Positions 58,185 through 64,000 of a stretch of DNA of 64,000 bases are shown here, one piece after another. The stretch lies in NCBI GenBank assembly GCA_037139095.1, contig JBAXHD010000008.1, positions 1 through 64,000 on the forward strand, given 5' to 3'. A program made the position numbers and the translations under genes. Source of the stretch: WLMZ01 sp037139095. GTDB taxonomy: Bacteria; Actinomycetota; Acidimicrobiia; Acidimicrobiales; Ilumatobacteraceae. The notes under the pieces were generated by a model, which saw only the letters and a list, made by a program, of their open reading frames with translations, was not told where the DNA came from and ran no database searches. Position 1 is the first letter of the stretch. Every line of letters begins with the position of its first letter.

Positions 58185-58714
58185 CGTGAGCCTGCCGTTG
58201 CCTCACGCACACGCTGACGCAACGGCGCCATCGCGAGATGACATAGCGCCAAGGCCGCAGCGTCGGCAGCGTCGGCGGGTTTCGGAACGGCCGTGAGGCC
58301 AAGTCGGGCTTGCACCATCTTTTGTACCTGGGCTTTATCGGCGGCGCCCCAGCCGGCAACGGCGCCCTTCACTTGGTTCGGCGTGTATTGCACAACCTCG
58401 CAGCCACACAGCCACGCCTCGGCGAGGGCAAGCCCACTGGCTTGGGCGACGCTCATTGCGGTGCGTACGTTGTTCTGAAAGAACACTTGCTCAACGGCAA
58501 CAACGTGCGGTCGAAACTCAAGCAGCAGCGCAGCAAACTCTTCGCGAAGCTCTCCCAAGCGCTTGGGCAGTGGATCGCCTGGAGCGGTCTTGATCACGCC
58601 CAGACTCAGTGCGATTGCCGCGCCGGGGCCACTGGCTTGTACGGCTGCGTATCCGCATCGGGTGAGACCCGGGTCTATCCCGAGCACAACAAGAGGCTCG
58701 TCGAGGGAGCGCAT
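58181..58714 (-). CDS. ruvC: crossover junction endodeoxyribonuclease RuvC
   Basis: 177 residues from the ATG at 58714; an ATG at 58723 adds three residues. Catalytic acids are Asp14 (GIDPGLT), Glu75 (VEQVF), Asp148 and Asp151 (KPADAADAAA). It cuts Holliday junctions. A perfect LexA-type palindrome lies at 58716-58731, right at the start region, so the operon is probably SOS-controlled. It is divergent from the lipoprotein gene. Confidence 0.93.
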   Translation of the reverse strand: MRSLDEPLVVLGIDPGLTRCGYAAVQASGPGAAIALSLGVIKTAPGDPLPKRLGELREEFAALLLEFRPHVVAVEQVFFQNNVRTAMSVAQASGLALAEAWLCGCEVVQYTPNQVKGAVAGWGAADKAQVQKMVQARLGLTAVPKPADAADAAALALCHLAMAPLRQRVREATAGSR

Positions 58715-58715
58715 C

Positions 58716-58731
58716 ACGAACATAGGTTCGT
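58716..58731. promoter_or_regulatory. LexA (SOS) box at ruvC
   Basis: CGAAC at 58717-58721 and GTTCG at 58726-58730, spaced 4 bp, match the actinobacterial/Bacillus LexA consensus CGAAC-N4-GTTCG exactly; the palindrome extends one more pair on each side. TACCAT (58737-58732, minus strand) just upstream resembles a -10 box, placing the site at the transcription start of ruvCAB. Confidence 0.75.
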
Positions 58732-58837
58732 ATGGTACCAAACAGGTCTTGAGGCACCGCGGATGAGCCACGCTGAAGCGGGCGCTTCGCGGAGCGCAGT
58801 CCTCTTGAGTCGCCGATGTGTGTGTCATAGTCGGTGC

Positions 58838-60856
58838 ATGCGTCACTCTGTTCAAGCTCTGTGTATTACTGCCACGCTGCTCTTCAGCGCCTGTGCGAGC
58901 AGTAGCAACAGTTCGTCTACGTCGCTTTCTGCAGTGCCAGCGGCAAGCGGGCCCGCAGACAGTTTGGTGCCCACGGCTATTGCAGATGCCGCACCGCTGC
59001 CGTGCGACCCCATCGATCCGAGCGCTTGCTTGCTTCCATGGCCTAACGACGCATTCACGAAAGCAGACCCCGCGTCTGGCACCGGTCGGCGCCTCGCCAT
59101 TGCCCCAAGCGCACCACCGTCAAACGTTGGCGACAAAGTCATCGATGTCACCGACCAGAATCGAAGCGACGGATTCTCGCCTGGCTCAGCGATGCTCGTG
59201 CGGGTGCCTCAACTTGATCTGGCGGCATCGGGAGTCGCCTCCAGCACCTTTATTGCAAAGTCGCTCGAAGCTGACGCCCCGATCGTGTTGCTCGATGCCA
59301 CCACCAAGCAGCGCTGGCCGTACTGGGCAGAACTCGACGCCCATGCAGTGCACGACGATCAGCGGCTGCTGATGATCCATCCTGCAAGTTCGCTTCTCGA
59401 AGGGCATCGCTATGTGGTCGCGCTCCAGCATCTGAAATCGGCCACTGGGCCGATCGCTTCGCCCAGCTCGTTCACCGATGCGCTCGCCAGTACAGCCACG
59501 CCCGATCGCGCAGCCCACCTTCATGGTGTCGTTGCTGAAGCGACTGCTGCTGGCGTTGACCCCGCAACGCTGTACATGGCGTGGGACTTCACGGTTGCAA
59601 GCGCACAAAGCTTGTCGGCGCGTTTGCTGCACATGCGCAGCGATGCCTACGCCTCGGTGGGCTCAACTGCACCGGTGTTCACCGTTGACTCGAGCGTCGA
59701 CGAGGGAGCCGTGCGCACGATTCGCGGCACGTATTTGATTCCGAACTACCTCACGGGCACTGGCGCACCCGGGTCTTCGTTCGAGCTCGGCTCCGATGGC
59801 TTACCCGCGCGCAACGTGGCCAATCCCGATTTCAGCGCGCCGTTCCTGTGCCTGGTGCCAGTGGCGCCATCAGCGCCTACTCCTGTTGTGGTCTACGGCC
59901 ACGGCTTGTTGGGTTCGCGCGAAGAGATCAACGGCCTCCGCGCTGTGGTCGAGCAGGGCTCGCTGTCATTGTGCGGCAGCGACTGGATCGGTATGTCGAG
60001 TGAGGACATCGGCAACCTGGCCGGAATCCTCGGCGATATGAGCAACTTCAAGCAACTGGCCGATCGCTTGCAGCAGGGGCTACTCAACATGCAATTCCTT
60101 GGACGTGCCATCAACGCCGCCGACGGATTCGCGTCGAATGCCAGCTTCCAAACAGCTACACACGCACCGCTGATTGCGCCCGGCAAGACAACGCTGCTCG
60201 GCAACAGCCAAGGCGGCATTCTTGGTGGAGCTGCTTCGGCGATCTCTACCGAGTGGACCAATGTGGTGCTTGGCGTGCCCGGCATTAACTACTCGCTGTT
60301 GCTGCCACGATCATCCGACTGGCCCGAATTCGAATCGGTCTTCAACGCTGCATACACCGGCGATATCGATCGAGTCATCGCGCTTCAACTCATCCAGCTG
60401 TTGTGGGATCGCGGCGAGAACAATGGATACGCGCAGCACCTCACCCAGGACCCCTATACAGGTATCTCAGCAAAGAAAGTTCTGATGATCGAAGCCTTTG
60501 GTGATCATCAGGTCTCAAACGTGTCCACCGAAGTGCTGGCCCGCACCATTCATGCCGGGGTCCACTCCCCTGCGCTGCGTCCATCGCGAAGCCCCGATGT
60601 GAATCCGTATTTCGGTATTGATGCAATCACCGACAAGAACGTCGACCGGTCGATCGTTGTGCAATGGGACTACGGCAATCCGGCGCCACCAACAGTGAAT
60701 CTGCCTCCGACTGATCCAGCCTTTGGTGAGGACCCCCACGGCAAAGGATCGAGTGAAGCGCGAGTGATTCACTTGGCGCTTGGGTTCCTAACAACGGGCA
60801 AGATCTCGATCCCGTGCGACGGGCCGTGCGTGAGCGACAGCGTGGCGGGCGGCTAG
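58838..60856 (+). CDS. lipoprotein hydrolase, bacterial lipase N-terminal/PWPND family
   Basis: 672 residues from the ATG at 58838. The lipobox LFSAC puts the lipidated Cys at 19. CLLPWPNDAFT (64-74) is a motif of secreted actinobacterial and proteobacterial lipase-like proteins. YGHGLLG (353-359) resembles the oxyanion strand, and GNSQGG has Ser457 as probable nucleophile. A Ser/Thr-rich linker follows the anchor. It stands alone, opposite to its neighbours, between yebC and ruvC. Confidence 0.78.
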   Translation: MRHSVQALCITATLLFSACASSSNSSSTSLSAVPAASGPADSLVPTAIADAAPLPCDPIDPSACLLPWPNDAFTKADPASGTGRRLAIAPSAPPSNVGDKVIDVTDQNRSDGFSPGSAMLVRVPQLDLAASGVASSTFIAKSLEADAPIVLLDATTKQRWPYWAELDAHAVHDDQRLLMIHPASSLLEGHRYVVALQHLKSATGPIASPSSFTDALASTATPDRAAHLHGVVAEATAAGVDPATLYMAWDFTVASAQSLSARLLHMRSDAYASVGSTAPVFTVDSSVDEGAVRTIRGTYLIPNYLTGTGAPGSSFELGSDGLPARNVANPDFSAPFLCLVPVAPSAPTPVVVYGHGLLGSREEINGLRAVVEQGSLSLCGSDWIGMSSEDIGNLAGILGDMSNFKQLADRLQQGLLNMQFLGRAINAADGFASNASFQTATHAPLIAPGKTTLLGNSQGGILGGAASAISTEWTNVVLGVPGINYSLLLPRSSDWPEFESVFNAAYTGDIDRVIALQLIQLLWDRGENNGYAQHLTQDPYTGISAKKVLMIEAFGDHQVSNVSTEVLARTIHAGVHSPALRPSRSPDVNPYFGIDAITDKNVDRSIVVQWDYGNPAPPTVNLPPTDPAFGEDPHGKGSSEARVIHLALGFLTTGKISIPCDGPCVSDSVAGG

Positions 60857-60873
60857 CGATTGCGAGTGATGCG

Positions 60874-61329
60874 TTATGCCTGTGCAGCTCGCACGGCATC
60901 GACCAGTTCATCCACCGGCCGGTAGGTAAGGCCAGCAATGGCTCGATGCACATATCGCACGACACCGTTTGCATCGACAACGAACACGCTGCGACGAGGG
61001 AAGCCAAGTGGACCCAACGTGCCATAGGACGACGCAACTGCCTTGTCGGGATCGGCCAACAAGGGGAACTTGAATCCGTGCTTGCTGCTGAACTTGTCGT
61101 GACTGCTCACGCTCTGCGCTGAGATAGCCAAGACCTGTGCGCCAACCTCGGAGAACTCGTCGAGATCGTCGTTATAGGTATTGAGTTGCTTGGTACACAC
61201 CGGCGCGTCGTCGCCCGGATAGAACACAAGCACCACCGCTTGTCCGCGGTACGACGCCAATGAATAGGTTTCGCCGCCGGTACCGCTCAGGGTGAAGTCG
61301 GGTGCCTTGTCACCAATGCCAATGCTCAT
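60874..61329 (-). CDS. peroxiredoxin (BCP/AhpE-like), one Cys
   Basis: 151 residues with a thioredoxin-like fold. FYPGDDAPVC holds the peroxidatic Cys45; it is the only Cys in the protein, so it is 1-Cys and needs an external thiol. The highly conserved Thr three residues before Cys reads Ala42. GFPRRSVFVVD (the C-terminal Arg region) is conserved. The start overlaps the yebC stop by 4 bp. Confidence 0.85.
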   Translation of the reverse strand: MSIGIGDKAPDFTLSGTGGETYSLASYRGQAVVLVFYPGDDAPVCTKQLNTYNDDLDEFSEVGAQVLAISAQSVSSHDKFSSKHGFKFPLLADPDKAVASSYGTLGPLGFPRRSVFVVDANGVVRYVHRAIAGLTYRPVDELVDAVRAAQA

Positions 61330-62075
61330 GTGCTGACGGCCTCCATCAGTTCATCGGAGATATCGAAGTTGCTATAGACATCTTGGACATCGTCGTTGTC
61401 TTCGAACGCATCCATGATGCGCAGAATATTACGCGCGTCGCCAGCATCGGTGACCTCGATGGTGATTGACGAGACCATGGTGCTTTCAGCCGAACGAACC
61501 ACAAGGCCCGCCGCCTCAAGCGCAGCCTGCAGGTCATACACGTGGCTCGGCGTGCAAGTGATGCGCCAGTCGTCGCCGTCGCGGGCTACGTCGTCGGCCC
61601 CAGCATCGAGTGCCGCCATCATTACGTCGTCTTCGCCGACAGCGCCATCGACAATGATCACGCCCTTGCGGCTGAACTGCCAGCCAACTGCGCCGGGCTC
61701 GGCCAAACTGCCGCCGAGCTTGTTGAAAATGTTGCGAACATCAGAGCCGGTGCGGTTGCGGTTATCGGTGAGCGTGTCGACCAAGATCGCCACGCCGCCA
61801 GGCGCGTAGCCTTCGTACATGATGGCCTCGTAGGTGCCGCCGTCGTCGGCGCCAGTGCCGCGCTTTATTGCGCGATCAATCGCGTCGTTGGTCATCTGTC
61901 CGGCCTTGGCCTTTTGGATGGCGGTACGCAGCGAAGCATTGCTGGCTGGGTCGCCACCGCCTTCGCGTGCCGCTACCTCGAGGATGCGCGCAATCTTGTT
62001 GAACAACTTGCCGCGAGCTTTGTCCTTGGCACCTTTTTGGTGCTTGATTGTCGCCCATTTTGAATGACCGGACAT
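61326..62075 (-). CDS. yebC: YebC/PmpR-family protein
   Basis: 249 residues beginning MSGHSKWATIKHQKGAKDKARGK, with the conserved YEGYAPGGVAILV and TLTDNRNRT. The family influences transcription and helps ribosomes at proline stretches. AGGAGG lies 7 bases before the ATG inside the pdxT end. In most actinobacteria yebC directly precedes ruvC; here a peroxiredoxin and a plus-strand lipoprotein gene lie between. Confidence 0.95.
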   Translation of the reverse strand: MSGHSKWATIKHQKGAKDKARGKLFNKIARILEVAAREGGGDPASNASLRTAIQKAKAGQMTNDAIDRAIKRGTGADDGGTYEAIMYEGYAPGGVAILVDTLTDNRNRTGSDVRNIFNKLGGSLAEPGAVGWQFSRKGVIIVDGAVGEDDVMMAALDAGADDVARDGDDWRITCTPSHVYDLQAALEAAGLVVRSAESTMVSSITIEVTDAGDARNILRIMDAFEDNDDVQDVYSNFDISDELMEAVST

Positions 62076-62077
62076 GG

Positions 62078-62644
62078 TTAAACCTCCTGAAGGAACAACG
62101 AGTGGAGACGATAGTCGGCAGTGAGCTCAGGGTGAAACGAGGCCACAAACACTGAACCCTGGCGAGCCAGCACGGGGACGCCTGCGTGTGAGGCGATGAC
62201 CTCGACACCGGGACCCACGCGCTCGACTTTTGGGGCCCGAATAAACACAGCGTGAAACGGTTCATCGAGCTTGGGTATGTCGATGTCGGCCTCGAAGCTG
62301 TCTACCTGACGGCCGTAGCCGTTGCGACGCACGGTGATGTCGATAGCGCCAAAGCTCACCTGATCGAGGCGACCATCGAGCACTTCGGTGGCCAGCAAGA
62401 TCATGCCGGCGCAGGTGCCGAACACGGCGAGGCCGTCGGAGATGCGTTTGCTCAGCGGGTCGAACAGACCCGAGGTGGCGAGCAGCCGCGACATCGTGGT
62501 GCTTTCGCCGCCAGGCATGACCAACGCAGCGATGCCATCAAGATCGTCGGCGACGCGCACCTGACGACAACTGACTCCGCACTCAGCGAGCGCCCGTTCG
62601 TGCGCGGCGAACGCGCCTTGCAATGCAAGAACGCCGACGAGCAC
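62078..62644 (-). CDS. pdxT: pyridoxal 5'-phosphate synthase glutaminase subunit PdxT
   Basis: 188 residues from a GTG. The nucleophile is Cys78 (FGTCAGM), and the His/Glu pair is in SFHPELT. PGGESTTM is the family mark. It releases ammonia for PdxS. It lies 60 bp after pdxS and 2 bp before yebC. Confidence 0.95.
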   Translation of the reverse strand: MLVGVLALQGAFAAHERALAECGVSCRQVRVADDLDGIAALVMPGGESTTMSRLLATSGLFDPLSKRISDGLAVFGTCAGMILLATEVLDGRLDQVSFGAIDITVRRNGYGRQVDSFEADIDIPKLDEPFHAVFIRAPKVERVGPGVEVIASHAGVPVLARQGSVFVASFHPELTADYRLHSLFLQEV

Positions 62645-62704
62645 CAGGGGGCTCCGAACTAGATTGCTGCACTCGAACCGCTTTCGTGCCGTGAAGAACT
62701 GTGA

Positions 62705-63607
62705 CTACCAGCCGCGCTCAGCGAAGCGTTGGTTGATTTCGTCCATGCCGATACCGGTCATTGGGGCGCCGAGACCACGGCTCACCTTGGCAAGAATGCT
62801 TGCGTCGCGGAAATGAGTGGTGGCCTCAACAATGGCCTTGGCCCGCGGTGATGGATCATCGCTCTTGAAGATGCCCGAGCCCACGAACACCGCTTCAGCA
62901 CCAAGCTGCATGGCCAATGCTGCGTCGGCCGGGGTTGCGATGCCACCTGCACAAAACATTGGCACGGGGAGCCAACCGGTCTCGGCTATCTCCTGAACGA
63001 GCGGCAGTGGGGCTTGCAGGCGCTTGGCCCACTCGAACAGTTCGGCCGAGTCGGCCTGGGTGATCTTCTTCATGTCGCCGATGATCGAACGAAGGTGACG
63101 CACTGCCTCGACGATGTTGCCAGTGCCAGCCTCACCCTTTGAGCGAATCATGCAGGCGCCCTCAGAGATACGCCGCAATGCTTCGCCAAGGTTGGTGGCG
63201 CCGCACACGAAGGGCACGGTGAACTTGAACTTGTCGATGTGGTGGGTCTCATCGGCGGGGGTGAGCACTTCGCTCTCATCGATGAAGTCGACGCCGAGCG
63301 ACTCGAGAATCTGCGCCTCGACAAAGTGGCCGATGCGCACCTTGGCCATCACGGGGATCGACACCATGGCCTGAATGCCTTCGATCATTTCGGGATCGCT
63401 CATGCGTGACACACCGCCATCGCGACGAATGTCGGCAGGCACTCGCTCGAGCGCCATCACTGCGCATGCGCCGGCGTCTTCGGCGATTCGTGCTTGCTCG
63501 GGGGTGACCACATCCATGATCACCCCGCCCTTCAACATCTCGGCGAGCCCGCGCTTGACGGGATAGGTACCGGTAGCGCGCGCCGTGGGGGAATCGGGTG
63601 AACTCAT
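62705..63607 (-). CDS. pdxS: pyridoxal 5'-phosphate synthase subunit PdxS
   Basis: 300 residues, TIM barrel. Lys89 (VMAKVRIGH) forms the first Schiff base; RSKGEAGTGN carries the second Lys; the PLP synthase signature LPVPMFCAGGI-like stretch is intact. It makes PLP from ribose-5-P, glyceraldehyde-3-P and ammonia, so the tkt/tal products feed it. It is 79 bp downstream of the DUF3048 gene. Confidence 0.96.
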   Translation of the reverse strand: MSSPDSPTARATGTYPVKRGLAEMLKGGVIMDVVTPEQARIAEDAGACAVMALERVPADIRRDGGVSRMSDPEMIEGIQAMVSIPVMAKVRIGHFVEAQILESLGVDFIDESEVLTPADETHHIDKFKFTVPFVCGATNLGEALRRISEGACMIRSKGEAGTGNIVEAVRHLRSIIGDMKKITQADSAELFEWAKRLQAPLPLVQEIAETGWLPVPMFCAGGIATPADAALAMQLGAEAVFVGSGIFKSDDPSPRAKAIVEATTHFRDASILAKVSRGLGAPMTGIGMDEINQRFAERGW

Positions 63608-63686
63608 TTGGCCATCGTACAGAACGAGGCCCCGAACTCGCCTACTCGTCGAGCCTCAAACAGCGCCAGAGCGACCAAGATTTTGG

Positions 63687-64000
63687 CTACGGGAAAGGAA
63701 CTGACTTCGGATCGGTGCCAGCTGGCACGATCGCAGCCGAGTCGACGCGCCCAAGTTCGACAAAGGTGCGTCCGGCCGTGAGGCCAACAGGCGCTCCCGC
63801 TGCGTCCTTGAGCGCGAACGGCTGAAGCCGGTCGGTGCGGCTCCACGTGGCTTTGACGACCTTGCCGTCAGAGAACACCAACGCAGTGCCTTTGCCGAGG
63901 GTCTGTGCTTCGGGACTCTTGAGGTCGGCCGGGCTCGGCTTGTAGTCGACATACAGCACCACCACGTTGCTGGTGGAGACCTGCGAGTTGTCGACAGCGT
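63687..64000 (-). CDS. DUF3048-domain protein, C-terminal part (5' end beyond the window)
   Basis: The frame is open to the window edge and reads ...VDNSQVSTSNVVVLYVDYKP..., then GKGTALVFSDGKVVKATWSR and the end segment LTAGRTFVELG. This is the C-terminal region of DUF3048 (YerB-like) exported lipoproteins of unknown function. Because the start is missing, signal peptide and length cannot be judged. Confidence 0.75.
   Translation of the reverse strand, partial: AVDNSQVSTSNVVVLYVDYKPSPADLKSPEAQTLGKGTALVFSDGKVVKATWSRTDRLQPFALKDAAGAPVGLTAGRTFVELGRVDSAAIVPAGTDPKSVPFP

Overview
The window reads as chromosomal DNA of a high-GC actinobacterium, most probably of the class Acidimicrobiia. It carries a complete Pup-proteasome cluster, a DUF4193-type acidic zinc protein, DUF948 and DUF6167-like proteins next to rarA, and a tatB-tatC-helY block, all actinobacterial hallmarks. 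It also carries queA-tgt and a TtuA/TtuB tRNA thiolation pair, which are unusual in most actinobacteria. The class assignment is inference from gene content; no rRNA gene is present. Coding density is very high. Most genes are on the minus strand in long runs with 1-11 bp overlaps, and no gap exceeds about 130 bp. I see no tRNA, rRNA, CRISPR array, insertion sequence, phage or plasmid gene.

Region by region. (1) 1-975 (+): the acidic tail of an unknown protein and a crotonase. (2) 11076-990 (-): tatB, tatC, helY, an orphan YegS-C-like protein, a zinc-type dehydrogenase, an M20 amidohydrolase, a double-domain ThyX-like protein, a DUF4193 protein, a small protein and a GNAT acetyltransferase. 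(3) 11168-11908 (+): a glycerophosphodiester phosphodiesterase. (4) 19785-11922 (-): mpa, dop, pup, prcB, prcA, pxpA, pafA and lepB, a full pupylation and degradation system interrupted by one metabolic gene. (5) 19934-20179 (+): a small ferredoxin closed by two hairpins. (6) 29547-20281 (-): a TetR regulator, hydrolase, thioesterase, ADP-forming acyl-CoA synthetase, PBP4-type carboxypeptidase, LON-domain protein, three small membrane or basic proteins, then ttuB-ttuA-trmI for modification of the tRNA T loop. (7) 29567-36110 (+): nagA, a hypothetical protein, transketolase, transaldolase, a LOG-family protein and a MOSC protein. (8) 36093-42546: glycolate oxidase genes split into glcF and glcDE, separated by a Nei-type glycosylase and a secreted collagen-like/repeat protein on the other strand. 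(9) 58714-42543 (-): ruvC-ruvA-ruvB-queA-tgt-yajC-secD-secF-apt-rel-hisS-aspS-nudix-rarA-DUF948-DUF6167, a conserved housekeeping chain covering Holliday-junction resolution, queuosine, protein export, stringent response and tRNA charging. (10) 58838-60856 (+): a lipoprotein hydrolase set between ruvC and yebC. (11) 64000-60874 (-): a DUF3048 protein (partial), pdxS, pdxT, yebC and a peroxiredoxin.

Main points of interest. Two ubiquitin-like systems lie side by side (Pup-proteasome and TtuB-TtuA). The ThyX-like protein is duplicated and its signature motif is split between the two halves. A perfect LexA-type palindrome sits at ruvC. A hairpin runs into the ribosome-binding site of the collagen-like protein, and a six-codon leader ORF is coupled to ttuB. 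I did not find a clearly new multi-gene system; the strongest candidates are the T-loop thiolation operon beside the proteasome and the split-motif ThyX.
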